Shown one piece after another: positions 1 to 9,480 of a stretch of 64,000 bases of DNA. The DNA comes from Micrasema longulum (lineage: Eukaryota > Arthropoda > Insecta > Trichoptera > Brachycentridae), in contig JAGVSM010005036.1 of assembly GCA_022494885.1 (NCBI GenBank), forward strand, positions 30,183-94,182. The letters run 5' to 3'. The notes beneath the pieces were generated by a model that was not told the origin of the DNA, searched no databases, and saw nothing but the letters and a program-made list of their open reading frames with translations. Position numbers and translations under genes: made by a program. Each line of letters starts with the position of its first letter. Position 1 is the first letter of the stretch.

Positions 1-619
1 GGAAAATAAAACTTACAGAACTTAAAAGCTATCGTTGGCTGATTTATGTTATCACTTTACACGCTGCATAAAATTCAAAGTTTTACTTGTATTGCAATTA
101 TGCCATCTGTTATTTTTTTTAAAATAAAATAAAAGAAATAATAAAACACGTATCAACGTTAGTGAGATTCAACCAAATAAAATCTGCTAAGCAACGTGCA
201 ATATACAGTACTCTCGCTATAATTTGGGGCCTCACCTCTCCGGCCCTGCCAGTAATCCGGCGTTTTTATACAGGCTGCTACCAAACTGGTAGTTCGGTAA
301 TTTTTAGTGAAACATAACTACAGTAGTACTGTACTGTATATTTATTTTTTTCGTTACTGCATTTTCGATAGTGTGTATGAAATAACGTTGTTCAGTAGGG
401 TTTAATTTTCTTGCTCAAAATCAAATTTAATTATTTATTATATACTCATTTTTTTAATATAACATTTATTGAGACACAAATCCTAACTCTGTGGAAACAA
501 AGTCCTGTGTTGAGTTGGGACAAATATATCGTATAACACTTTAATAACATACATATATCACCATATATATTATACAGAAACAAAAACATCATTTAAAAAT
601 ACATGATATATCAACATAT

Positions 620-1262
620 AAAGTAAAATGGATTGTCTCATTCGCCCAAACCAATATTGAATCAACCACTCCACAAATGTATGGCTTATGTTAGGTTTTA
701 ATTAATATAAATGTAAATATATACCTAGTTTTTAAAATTGTGAATATTTTCTTAATTACCTCTGTTTATTAAGTTAGTTTTCTTTGTTTATTCTCTAATG
801 TAAAAACATTTCAAAAAAGTATATTGTTATTTATTTATTTTATTTATGCTTTATTAAGTTAGTTCATAACATCTTAAGAACTAATATAACCTTTAAATAA
901 CGTTACATTTTTTTATCAAAATTTTTCAATTACATATTTTTTCAAATTAATTTTAAATATTTCATTTTTTTCTTTTTCCTTTATTTCTTCAGGTAACTCA
1001 TTGTACAGCTTCAATTCCTTGTACAATGAATTTTGAGATTCTGTTTTTTCCTTATTAGTAATCTTATCTTTTTTTTACCCCTTGTTTCATATGTATGACA
1101 TTGTTGGTTAAATTTTATTACTGCTTTTATTTTATTCATTCCCTTAATTATTTTATGTATAAAAATTGCCAGTTGTTGAGTGTCCGGGGCACGGGTAACC
1201 CCTGTGAGGTCACATTATTTTTATTATTAATTATAGTTTGTAAGAGAAAAATACGAATAAAT
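620..1262 (+). mobile_element. LINE 3' end, interrupted
   Basis: Two blocks (about 620-810 and 1163-1262) match, in the opposite orientation, the continuous LINE 3' end at 26865-27200. Shared landmarks are the GGATTGTCT..ATTCGCCCAAACC block, the CTTTGTTTATTCTC block, and CACGGGTAA followed by GTGAGGTCACATT and an (AAATA)n tail. The sequence between the blocks is absent from the 26.9-kb copy and is a different LINE in reverse orientation. The hairpin CAC-GGG-TAA-CCC-GTG near 1187-1205 belongs to this family's 3' structure. Confidence 0.55.
830..1160 (-). pseudogene. LINE reverse transcriptase C-terminus, inserted in another LINE
   Basis: The minus strand reads ..HTYETRGKKK.. and, after a frame change at a run of eight A, ..NSLYKELKLYNELPEEIKE.. 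and ..INLKKYVIEKF-stop. A short hydrophobic block followed by YNxLPxxIK and a basic stretch is the usual end of CR1/Jockey/L2-type reverse transcriptases (family knowledge). An A-rich tail lies at the low-coordinate end. The endonuclease and catalytic RT domains are missing, so it is a 5'-truncated, frameshifted copy. It separates the two halves of the plus-strand LINE tail, so it is the younger insertion. Confidence 0.6.
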
Positions 1263-2049
1263 AAATAAATAAAATAAAATAACGTGCAATAAAAAAACAT
1301 TTGAGGTACATAAAAAAAATAAAATGGAAATAATTTAACTCAAATATAACTATATAGATGCCCGTGGTATTCTCGCTCCGATTAACCTAAAAATTCCTCA
1401 CATTAACTTGCGTACCAATGCTGACTTTACTGTGGGAAGTTTTAGAACCAAAGTCAGATTATTTTTCCCTCTGCCAAGGATCCTCAAAACAGTGAACAAA
1501 ATCTCGCTAAACGGTACTGTCGATGTGTTCCTACGGCAAAGGCGTTTTCCCTAGAAGCAAGCGGTGTTATCACTTCTGACTTGAGATGACACACTTTCTA
1601 TGTCTGCCAAGATCACGCCATAACTATACCCAGTGTACGTTTAAATAGATTCAATAGATTGTTCAGGTGAAGTTAATCCATTGTATTATTTATATTTAAT
1701 GCCAATTTATTAGGGCTCTCATAAGCCTGATGATCAGCTTAAAAAAAAGTACCGTACAGTACAGTAGTTCATTCATGTTTATTTTGAATATCTCAAACCT
1801 GGCAAAACCTTAAAAAAAGTGAGGTATTTATTAAAACTAGGTCACTTAGTCAGCTTTTTGAGATTTGCTCAAAATAAAGAAAGAAAGATTTTGCCGGGTT
1901 TACAAACAATACCCTCACATATGTGTTTACAATAAAATATAGCTTCTGCGTTTGAATGCGTCATTATAAGTGATTTGCAGTTATCCGGCGTTTTCGGTAA
2001 TCCGGCAGTGCACTGGTGTTGTATCTGCCGAATCGCCGAGAGACCACTA

Positions 2050-2660
2050 TATTTCAATTGTCTCTGTAAATTGATTGAGTCTTTCTACTGACATTTTTTG
2101 GTGAAACTGCATTTTAATTATAATTATATAATAAAAATAAGCAAACATTTTTATAACACTTTGATTTGTAATTTTAACTAGTGACCGGGTTTCATCGTGA
2201 CCGACATCGTCATCGTCAGGTCAGACCCGGTCTGACGATCTCGCCCACGAAATTGAATATAAATAAAAAGGAAATATAACTTTGTACGTATTTTAATTAT
2301 TATTTCCATGTAAAGTTTATTTCTGTACACTGTCAACATATTAAAATAAAAAACAAAAATTCCATTTCCTTCCCTTAGAATTTCCTTATATTTATAAGTA
2401 TATAAATTTTATTAGTATCTCAACAAAAAAACATTTGAAAATTAAATGAATAGAATTTATCAGTGTCGAATGGAGATGGAGAACATTCTTGAAACGGAAA
2501 TAAGATGAATTGTAATGAGCTTTTAAAATCATAAATTCCTTTTACCCTTAGAGCGTGAGAATAATCTCATATTACGTCGATTAAATCACAGGTCATCTTT
2601 ATATTTTAACTTTTCCGTATTGGCAAAACACTGCTGTGTATGAAATACTCCGGTTTCATT
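2050..2660. other. No recognised feature
   Basis: AT-rich sequence. A local repeat GACCGG..TCATCGTGACCGAC..TCAGACCCGGTC occurs at 2183-2237, but no coding signal was seen. Confidence 0.4.
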
Positions 2661-2755
2661 CTAAGGGCGGGTCCGCAGTCAGATGGCCGGCTAATTGCTG
2701 TGAACCTTGAACCGACCTTATACGCTATTGTTCCGCCGTGCCCACCGGCCCTTAG
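2661..2755. repeat. Small inverted-repeat element, 95 bp
   Basis: The ends are imperfect inverted repeats: the left starts CTAAGGGCGGGT and the right, on the other strand, starts CTAAGGGCCGGT. The interior is much richer in GC (GCCGGC, CCGCCG, CCACCGG) than its surroundings. It could be a small MITE. No clear target duplication was seen. Confidence 0.35.
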
Positions 2756-3758
2756 GGAAACAGGGTTGGCCCAACCATTATTCCGCGTCTAGAAATCTCC
2801 GAAAATAGCAGTCAATCTCAAACTTGTTGCGGGTAAGTTTGAACAAGATTCTCGAAACAATGTGGAAGTTTGTACAATAAAGAAGCCCAGATTTAAGATT
2901 TAAGTGGCTTCTACATAGAGCTTTTTTGCAATTTACTTGCTAGTATTGGTAACATTTAGTTTTGAAAACTTAAACTCGGGTGTAAATTTAATTATCATGT
3001 AGGGTAATAAGAAATCCTAGATTTTTTAAAATCACTTCCCTCATCGTCATATGATACTTCTACCCGACTTCATTTTTCGATTCGAGAAATTCAATTCTAC
3101 CCAATTTCTGGTAGAACGTTGCATCAATACACACAAGGCAGCGTTTGATCATATATCATATAGCTAAAGTGATGACTTACACTTCAACTGTTAGTCTAAG
3201 CGCAGGGAAATATGACAGTATGGGATTTTTCCTAAACCTAGCCGAAATAAGAAAAATCATAATAAACAAGTTGAGTGGTTCTATTCAATACATAAAACTG
3301 TATTGATGTACTTTTTTTAATCTGCCAGGACACAGACAAAAATTGCAACCTGCTTTTTTTTAAATTTTCTGTTTAATTCATTCAATATTTTATTCATATA
3401 CATTTTAATGTATGTATTTTACTCACTTACGCAATATGTACACACTTACTAGCTAAACTTGATTCTAATAAAAAAAATTGTTATTCGTTAAGATTTTAGG
3501 TGTATTCCCCATTTTATTATTTTTTTTTTATTTAAAGGTAATTCACTAATAATAATAATTTTACTTTATACTGGTAGGTATGTCACATGGTTTTCCCTTT
3601 GCGGGGTTTGATTTTACCTGTAATTGTTTGTTCAGAAAACTATAAATGGCATTAAAAAATTTAAGGAATCAATTTTTTGTACAAACATGTAATTAGCTTA
3701 TTTTTCTTAAAAACATTTTTTTTTAATAAACAATCTCTCTTCAATTCGTACCTCATGT
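2756..3758. other. No recognised feature
   Basis: AT-rich sequence without recognisable coding or repeat signals. The stretch 3520-3740 is low-complexity A/T. Confidence 0.4.
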
Positions 3759-4019
3759 CTAAGGATGGTGATTACGCCTGACTTCAGGCATGGCTCGTCT
3801 GTGGACAGTCTTCCTCCATCTGGAACGGTCTTGTGCTCTTCTATAGGCATTCGTCAGTGATGATTCTGATAACTCAGTGACTGTGCCGCTCCATCTTGTC
3901 GGTTGACGTCCACGCGACCTTGTCCCTTCGACACTTCCTAGGAGAAAAGTTTTCTCCAAACTATCAGAATCTCCCCTGGAAATATGCTCAAAGAACTGCA
4001 GGATTCTTTTCTCGCACAT
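3759..4019 (-). pseudogene. RTE/CFDP2-like LINE C-terminal fragment
   Basis: An 86-codon minus-strand frame reads ..QFFEHISRGDSDSLEK.. then GTRSRGRQPTRW and AYRRAQDRSRWR. The order HI(S/M)R, then a G-x-R-x-RGRxxTRW block, then A-x-DRxxWR is the characteristic C-terminal end of RTE-like insect LINE polyproteins often labelled craniofacial development protein 2-like or endonuclease-reverse transcriptase. Only the last part of ORF2 remains; the endonuclease and RT core are missing. The segment is richer in GC than its flanks, as are other LINE pieces here. Confidence 0.65.
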
Positions 4020-4099
4020 GGATATCAGTTTTTCTCCTATGTCCAGTTCCTGGAGAATAGATGCATTCGTACGTACGTAATAAATAATAAATTACACTA

Positions 4100-4345
4100 A
4101 ATTACGTATTTGTGTTTCTTAGTTTTGGATCGATCGACCCATCTACAGTTACGCCAACTTATTATTTCAAAAAGTCTTCCTTTCTTTGTCCCCGTTGGCA
4201 GCCCTTCCGCCCGAGGACTATCAGGCCGCGCATCTCACGAACCTTCCATCAGGTTCCAGTTACCCTGTGCCAGCCCTGCCACGCCCCCTCCGCTAAACAC
4301 CACGATCCGCGGACCTAACTATATCACTTCATGCAACTAATGCCC
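4100..4345. other. GC-richer island, unidentified
   Basis: Overlapping short plus-strand frames run through C-rich DNA (GCCCTTCCGCCCGAGG, CACGCCCCCTCCGC). The predicted peptides are not recognisable. It sits just beyond the upstream end of the minus-strand LINE fragment and may be old LINE sequence or an unrelated repeat. Confidence 0.25.
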
Positions 4346-4875
4346 TCGATGACCATAAATAGATTCCTCGCAAATATTATACGCTGTAAATACCGAAATA
4401 AGAATACATAGTCACCGTCTATGCACGTATGTAGGTAAAAGTACCTAAGTCTTTGTTTTAAAATAAGTAACTTTTTTTTTCATATGCTAATAATATTACT
4501 AACCTTAATATATAAGTTGACAAAATATAAAGGAATGAACATCCAAGGATTTTGGTGAGGAGCTCCCACTGATTACTACTTATATAACAGGGACAAAAAA
4601 AGATAGAAAATGACAATAAAATGTCCAATTACACGAGCGACAAGAAAAAATTAAAAATCGGAACCAAAAACGAAAACATCGTTTGATCAAAAATTGCACT
4701 TATACCGAGGTCCTAAGATTTTTTATATTCTTCCAAAAGTATACAAGAATTCTACAGGTACTCGTATTCCAAAAAAATTAAGGCGCACAATAAAAAAAAA
4801 CAATATTAAAAACCGATTAGTACGATTGGTTACAATTTGTGTTGTGTCAATAACAAAATGTATTGTGCCAAATAT
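4346..4875. other. No recognised feature
   Basis: AT-rich. A 71-codon frame at 4694-4909 has low-complexity Lys/Asn/Ile composition and runs into the antisense SINE, so it is not taken as a gene. Confidence 0.4.
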
Positions 4876-5015
4876 GCATCATCATTATTTCCCTTTCCTT
4901 GGTGCATAGGACGCTGCAGTGTATTTCAATAATAAATTGTAACAAGAAGGTAAAGTGATCAATCTTACGTTTTAGGTGCCATTCCGGAACGGCAAAATAT
5001 TGCACTGAACTACAC
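4876..5015 (-). mobile_element. SINE 3' module (antisense)
   Basis: Read on the minus strand it contains the core shared by many copies in this window: AATATTTTGCCG.., GGCACCTAAAACGTAAG, ATTGATCACTTTACCTTC, then AATGATGATGC at the tail. The tRNA-like head is missing (5' truncation). Confidence 0.6.
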
Positions 5016-5164
5016 TTAAAATAAATATTTCACCTTGCCAAATATTTTTCATGCATTTATTGTATATTTAAATAAAAAAACAATATTTTCGTTGTCAAAA
5101 CTTGAAAATTCTGTTCCTCGACACAGGGTTTCGCGATTGTGAATATATGTTACATGTTGTAACC

Positions 5165-5265
5165 TATTAAATGCTCTTGACCTTTCATTGATTGGTTTGA
5201 GTGGCCTCTTTACACACTGTGTAATATTCAGCATTTCGCCTACGTTTAAACATCCACAATGTTTT
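5165..5265 (+). mobile_element. Palindromic MITE fragment (family M)
   Basis: It matches the interior of family M: GATTGGTTTGAGTGGCC, TTTACACACTGTGTAA, TTCAGCATTTCGCCTACGT. The terminal CAACAGAGAGGG and TCTAGGCATTTACAGGG blocks are lost. Confidence 0.5.
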
Positions 5266-5422
5266 AATTATTCCAAATATTAATGTTTGCAGTCTTTTTT
5301 TCAGTTCAGTTTGCGGTTTTTCACCGCGCACCGGTGATGAAAACATTGCTTGCTTTTATGATTGAATCCAAATAAAATACTTATAATATTTTTATATTTT
5401 TATATAATAAATACTTCACACT

Positions 5423-5457
5423 CGAATCCGTTTTAAAAAGTCTCTAAAACGGATTCG
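5423..5457. repeat. Perfect 13-bp hairpin
   Basis: Arms CGAATCCGTTTTA (5423-5435) and TAAAACGGATTCG (5445-5457) pair perfectly around a 9-nt loop. The arms hold more G+C than the surroundings. It is too short for a microRNA precursor; it may be a remnant palindromic element or a protein-binding palindrome. Confidence 0.5.
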
Positions 5458-5459
5458 GG

Positions 5460-6069
5460 TATGTGGTAAATGCTTGCAATGTAAATTTTTGTGAATTTAA
5501 AGAGCAGGTTAAATGCATTCGACAAACTCAAAATATAGTTAGTTAAATCAATGAAATAAATATTATTATTAAAGATAATAATAAATCGTTTATTGAACTT
5601 TTATAATGATTGGTTTGACCTCTAAAAACAAGAATGCAGATATTCGAACAGAAAAGCCTGAGGTCAGCCATTATTCGTGTTGTAAAAAAAATAAAAAGGT
5701 TCACAATTTGACGGCGATCTGTTGATATCACAAGATACTTTACGAGCAGGTGTTTTATACAAAAGTAAATCTTTCAAAGGACACGCATTTATTTATTGGA
5801 ACAATAATAAATACTAGCAATACTCTCATCGACTAAAAAATATAACTGGGCCAGTAATATTTTATAGATGGCCCTAACAAACAAGTTTAAAAAATTCAAC
5901 GTTATTTAAAAAAAACAAAAATACAAGAATTTGATATTAATTAAATTTATAATGAAATGTACAAATATGAATGAAAAGTTAAACAAAAAAATATGTACAA
6001 GTTGTTGAAATGTTTTGGTTATCACTCTCAACGTTCTACTTTCCGATTATTATTTTACTAATGTAATAC
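5460..6069. other. No recognised feature
   Basis: AT-rich. The stretch 5780-6000 has the A-rich, patchy look of an old LINE 3' end but gives no readable protein. Confidence 0.35.
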
Positions 6070-6300
6070 GTCGTCCTTGTGGTGTAGTGGTCAGCGCGTT
6101 TGCTTATCATGCAAGAGGCCTCGGGTTCGATTCCTGATACGGTTGACATGAAATATTTAGTTAAAACGGTGTTTTTACACTAGAATATTTCATAGTTCCT
6201 GAACTGGTACCTGAAGTGTAAGACTGATCTTCTTACTTTCAAACGATCAAATGCAGTGCTCTATGGCTCATTAGGTAGGTAAAGGGAAATGATGATGAAT
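6070..6300 (+). mobile_element. tRNA-derived SINE, family A
   Basis: The head has pol III promoter boxes: box A TGGTGTAGTGGTCAGCGCG and box B GGTTCGATTCC. A 4-bp anticodon-like stem TTGC/GCAA closes a 7-nt loop that would read ATC, and the T-arm stem pairs. The acceptor ends do not pair, so it is not a working tRNA. A core follows (AATATTTCATAGTTCCTGAA, then CACCTGAAGTGTAAG-type sequence) with an (ATG)n-like tail AATGATGATGAA. A second copy lies at 24684-25034. Confidence 0.75.
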
Positions 6301-6307
6301 TTCTTAC

Positions 6308-6440
6308 AACGGAATGGGAAAACTTTAGAGAAGGAATATGATATAACATTAGCTAGTCTAAGTGGCCTTTTTACACACTGTGTAATATTCACGGTTTTGC
6401 CTACGTACGAACATACGTACTCCTTTTACTTTTGTCTTCT
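6308..6440 (+). mobile_element. Palindromic MITE fragment (family M)
   Basis: It starts with GGAATGGGAAAACTTTAGAG (a decayed CAACAGAGAGGGAAAAC end), then AAGTGGCCTTTTTACACACT and GTAATATTCACGGTTTTGCC. The opposite terminal repeat is not found. Confidence 0.5.
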
Positions 6441-6478
6441 GTATTTATTTTTATAATATTAACATAGTCTTCAATTTA

Positions 6479-7172
6479 CAATAGAACTCCAATTACGCGG
6501 ATTGGGACCGGACCCCACTCGGATAAGAAAAAATCTATTAATAGGATTTTTGCCGAAAAAATTGTATGTTTTAGTTTTACAGTATGTATGTTGAGAATGG
6601 GAGAAAGAACTTTTTTCGAAAAAAAATAGCTTTTTATTAATAAATTAAAAAGGCAACACTTTTGCATGATAAGCGTAGTTACAAGTGCTGTAAATTAGTA
6701 CATTATGTACGTACCGTAATGTAAATTAAAGTCATTGCTTGCTGAACATCTCGGTCAAAGTAAGCTCTTTGACTGTTATCATCCGTTTTCGGGCGTCTTT
6801 TTTTGTTGCTCCCTTCATTGATGTTCTCAAAGAACTTCTTTTTTCGTTTTCAAGCACTGACACGAAGTTTAAAAGTGTAGGTTTGCTCCTTTTAATGTCT
6901 GAAATCATTGATTGTCCAACACCGTACATATCACCCAACTGTAACTCTATTACCTGATTGTTCTATAATTTTTCGTTCATCTGCTTACGTTAAAAAAACT
7001 AGTTTTCTTTTAGAAGTCATGGTGAACGACAAAACGCACTCACAAAAAAAAACCATGCGCCGAAGCGAAAGACATTATTTTGCGAATCGCAGTACGTTTC
7101 CGTCTTAATATTTTTTTCTAAAATTCTGAAAACGATTCGGATAGTCAGAGTTCGGATAATTGGAGAATACTG
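6479..7172. mobile_element. Pogo/Tigger-like transposon, deletion derivative
   Basis: The left end CAATAGAACTCCAATTACG follows TA at 6477-6478. The right end read inward is CAGTATTCTCCAATTATCCG, followed outside by CA where TA is expected. Both carry the CAGTA-x-xxCTCCAATTA(T/C)xCGGA pattern known from Tigger/pogo ends, and the left also has the GGGACCGGACCCC block. The interior carries a broken transposase N-terminus on the minus strand. At 694 bp it is much shorter than an autonomous copy, so most of the coding region is deleted. Confidence 0.8.
6732..7020 (-). pseudogene. Broken pogo/Tigger-type transposase, HTH region only
   Basis: The likely start ATG on the minus strand is at 7020-7018. 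It opens with M-T-S-K-R-K-L-V-F-L-T, then an in-frame TAA, then ADERKIIEQSGNRV. After a frame change it continues GDMYGVGQSMISDIKRSK. KRK followed by a helix, then YGVGxSxIxDIKR, is the CENP-B/psq-like DNA-binding helix-turn-helix of pogo and Tigger transposases. The frame ends at MFSKQ-stop before the second HTH and the DDE catalytic domain, which are missing. With an early stop, a frameshift and a truncation it is non-functional. Its central position between the terminal repeats fits a non-autonomous derivative. Confidence 0.75.
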
Positions 7173-7780
7173 CATTTGAAAATAATATATAATACAATTC
7201 TACGGTATTTTTAAATGTACTCCAATGTCATAATTTGTATGTTAACTATATGTAGGTATTAGATATTACTCTTTATGTTTTGTAGTATGCTTGAAAAAGC
7301 TTAAAAAGTAATATAGTAAAAAATAAATAAAAATAATCACGTAATCACAAAGAAACCACTTAAACTGTGTTTTTTCACTGAAATCAAAAGCATCTTAAAC
7401 TTTGGTTTTCTTTTTTATTAGTATCCGTTACTTAAAGTTTTGATTATTGTTCTTTAAAACAGCATTGTCTGATTTTACAAAATACATTTTTTTATGTCAA
7501 ATATTTTATACTTTAATGATTGATAAATTGGTCATGCATTCAAATCGTCATAATACGATTTTTTATTTTGTTTATTTATTTCAAAAACACAAACATTTAC
7601 ATAAATTTACAAAATCGTATCATGTTATAGCGAGAATAGGTCAATCAGACGAAGAAGTGTGGTATAGCAAAACATTAGTACGAATCCATCAGTTCCTGCA
7701 TGGACAATGCCTGTTCTAAGGAACTGATATCTTGCGGTGAATAATAAATACCTCTTGAAAAAAAAATTTTTTTTTTTTTT
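7173..7780. other. No recognised feature
   Basis: AT-rich. A 90-codon plus-strand frame at 7447-7719 shows no family motif. It precedes the Penelope-like fragment and could be older element sequence, but this cannot be supported. Confidence 0.35.
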
Positions 7781-7781
7781 A

Positions 7782-8260
7782 AATAAATAAAACAACTTTG
7801 TTTTTTATCACTAATTTTTAATTTTTTTTTCCACCGAATGGTTTCAAAGCAAACAAGCTTCTTCGTCAAGGTTTACGTAACTTATGAATTAATTTCTTTT
7901 TTATTTTTATCATGTTCACTAAATACTACACGTGGATTCAATAAGTCTTTTTTTTTTTACAAGGGTAATTTGATATCAATATTTTCGAAGCTAGACAGGA
8001 GAGGACTAAAAGAAATATTGTTTATTTGGTTATTAATTATTTTTTTCTCATAATGAATCGCTTTTTTGATTTCTAAGATTTCTAAGATGTCTTATTTTAA
8101 TATTTTATTTTCAATATGAAGTACACTTAAGCCAGTGTCTTTATTGAAGTTATGATTATTTTCTATCAGACGATTTGTGCCAGTGTCTTTATTGAAGTTA
8201 TGATTATTTTCTATCAGACGATTTGCGAATTTAGAAAAATGATTATAATTTAAGATTACA
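7782..8260 (-). pseudogene. Penelope-like element, GIY-YIG C-terminus and 3' tail
   Basis: The minus strand from about 8260 reads HFSKFANRLIENNHNFNKDTG, the 16-residue tail of this block again, then LSVLHIENKILK-stop-DILEILEIKKA. The order S-K-F-A-x-x-L-x-E-x-N-H-x-x, a Leu-His block, then L-E-x-L-E-I-x-K-A matches the end of the GIY-YIG endonuclease domain of Penelope-like polyproteins (recognised by eye). Downstream comes a non-coding tail ending in GTTGTTTTATTTATTT at 7782. In that tail, 7831-7877 reads TTGACGA .. AAGC-loop-GCTT .. GAAAC, like a decayed hammerhead core. In-frame stops show it is dead. A second copy of the tail lies at 61224-61561. Confidence 0.65.
8131..8226. repeat. Tandem duplication, 2 x 48 bp
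   Basis: Units 8131-8178 and 8179-8226 are identical except at the next-to-last base (T in the first, C in the second), ending GATTTGTG versus GATTTGCG. The unit is exactly 16 codons, so in the minus-strand Penelope-like frame it repeats the peptide TNRLIENNHNFNKDTG without a frame change. Confidence 0.85.
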
Positions 8261-8264
8261 ATTT

Positions 8265-8715
8265 AATTGGTATATCCCCGATTTATTATATTTATGGACT
8301 TTATCTTTGTGATTTTTAAATTTTTTTCTTTATTATTAGTTGTGTAGAAAGCCGGTTTATGATATTATATTTATGGTTAATGATAAATATTTATGATATT
8401 AGAATGAATAATTATTTTTTTATATACGTGCAACATGCAGAACTTGGTGAATTTAAGGTATTGATAAAATCATAATACATAACGTTATCAATTATAGAGA
8501 TTATTTTTAGGCCTTACATTTACCATTTGAATAAATCACAAATTGCGTATTTGTAGCATTCATAAAGAAATACACAAATACATGTGTGTTTTTAATGGGA
8601 AACTCAAAAATGCTGCTCTCTAAATTACCTGGTTGTAGTAAATACCCCATAATTTTATCTTATTCTTGTATATTTGCTCTGGCTAACTGGCAGTGCACAA
8701 CGGAGTTTTAGTCGC
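8265..8715. other. No recognised feature
   Basis: AT-rich, with TATTTATGGT/TATTTATGATATT repeats at 8290-8400. It may include more decayed Penelope-like coding sequence on the minus strand, but no motif can be read. Confidence 0.3.
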
Positions 8716-8746
8716 AACACTTATGTATGAAAGTGAAACATAGAAC

Positions 8747-9190
8747 TTGCAGAGAAAGTATGAAATCCGAGTGAACGCGGTCGAAATGCTATATCTTAGA
8801 CCTAAGTGTGAAAATTCAATGTACGAAAGGGTAACGAGAGATGATATCAGGCGAGAGTGTAAATATGAGTCAGGTATAATTGATAAAATTGAGAAAGAGT
8901 CTCTGAGGTGGTTTAGTCATGTAGAACGAATGGATGATAAAAGAATGTTAAAACAAGTATATGAGTCAAAAATGAAAGGTAACGTGAGACCAAGATGCCC
9001 AAAGAAGACATGGATGATCAGATAAACCAAAATCTTAGGACTGGTCGTTTCAAAAGCAAGCAGAACCGAAGGGCATGTATGACAAGATATATGAACGTGA
9101 AAGAAGCTAGAAATGTATGCCAGAATAAACGTGGTTGGCGGTCCATCTTCTCTGCCTGAAATGGCGTAATGGTGGTAGTAGTAGCAGTTT
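8747..9190 (+). pseudogene. RTE-like LINE ORF2 C-terminus and tail
   Basis: The frame reads ..MLYLRPKCENSMYERVTR.., then IRRECKYESGIIDKIEKE and LRWFSHVERMDDKRMLKQVY. This is followed by a G-x-x-RPRCPKKTW block and, after a stop at 9023-9025, ARMTRYMNVKEARNVC-type sequence. LRWF(S/G)HVERM followed by RPxxxW(x)DQI is a hallmark of RTE/CFDP2-like LINEs. It ends with CTGCCTGAAATGGCGTAAT and a (GTA)n microsatellite, the short 3' end typical of RTE elements. Five more tails of this family (13.1, 26.2, 41.8, 54.4 and 60.8 kb) share the ending. 5'-truncated and inactive. Confidence 0.75.
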
Positions 9191-9199
9191 ATTTGCATT

Positions 9200-9480
9200 T
9201 TTATTTATTTATTTAATGAACTCAATTTTATCGTGGCACAATTATATTTTTTTATGTCCCGACTCATTAAAAAAATCCTTGCTAAGTCGGGACTCTTCTA
9301 TATATAAATCAAAACATTTATAAACACATTTAACAATATGCAAGATAATTAAAACAGTATACAAAATAATAATAAAAAAAACATACATATTAAAAAAAAG
9401 TTACATATCGAGAAATGGAATGCAGATAAGTTATTTTAAAATAATAATACAACAATAAACAGTTATTTCATAATTCTATT
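9200..9480 (-). mobile_element. LINE 3' tail (antisense) with hairpin
   Basis: On the minus strand a 9-bp perfect stem, GTCCCGACT (9256-9264) with AGTCGGGAC (9285-9293), precedes an (AATA)n-rich tail at 9205-9225. The same layout (hairpin, about 30-60 nt, A-rich tail) is seen in the other LINE tails of the window. No protein is readable upstream. Confidence 0.4.

Larger units (their letters stand above)
206..2049. mobile_element. Old pogo/Tigger-like DNA transposon remnant
   Basis: The left end begins CAGTACTCTCG directly after a TA. The right end, read on the other strand, begins TAGTGGTCTCTCGGCG and is also bordered by TA. Both ends are followed inward by CCGG-rich blocks (GTAATCCGGCG on the left, GCCGGATTACCG on the right strand), as in pogo/Tigger terminal repeats. 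The interior has no readable transposase and holds two LINE fragments. Being flanked by TA is characteristic of the Tc1/mariner/pogo superfamily. The ends are only partly alike, so they could also belong to two separate remnants. Confidence 0.4.

Noticed and set aside
6077..6148. tRNA gene with a 7-nt anticodon loop (ATC) and intact box A and box B
   Set aside because: The acceptor ends do not pair and the sequence continues into a SINE core and tail shared with other copies, so it is a SINE head.
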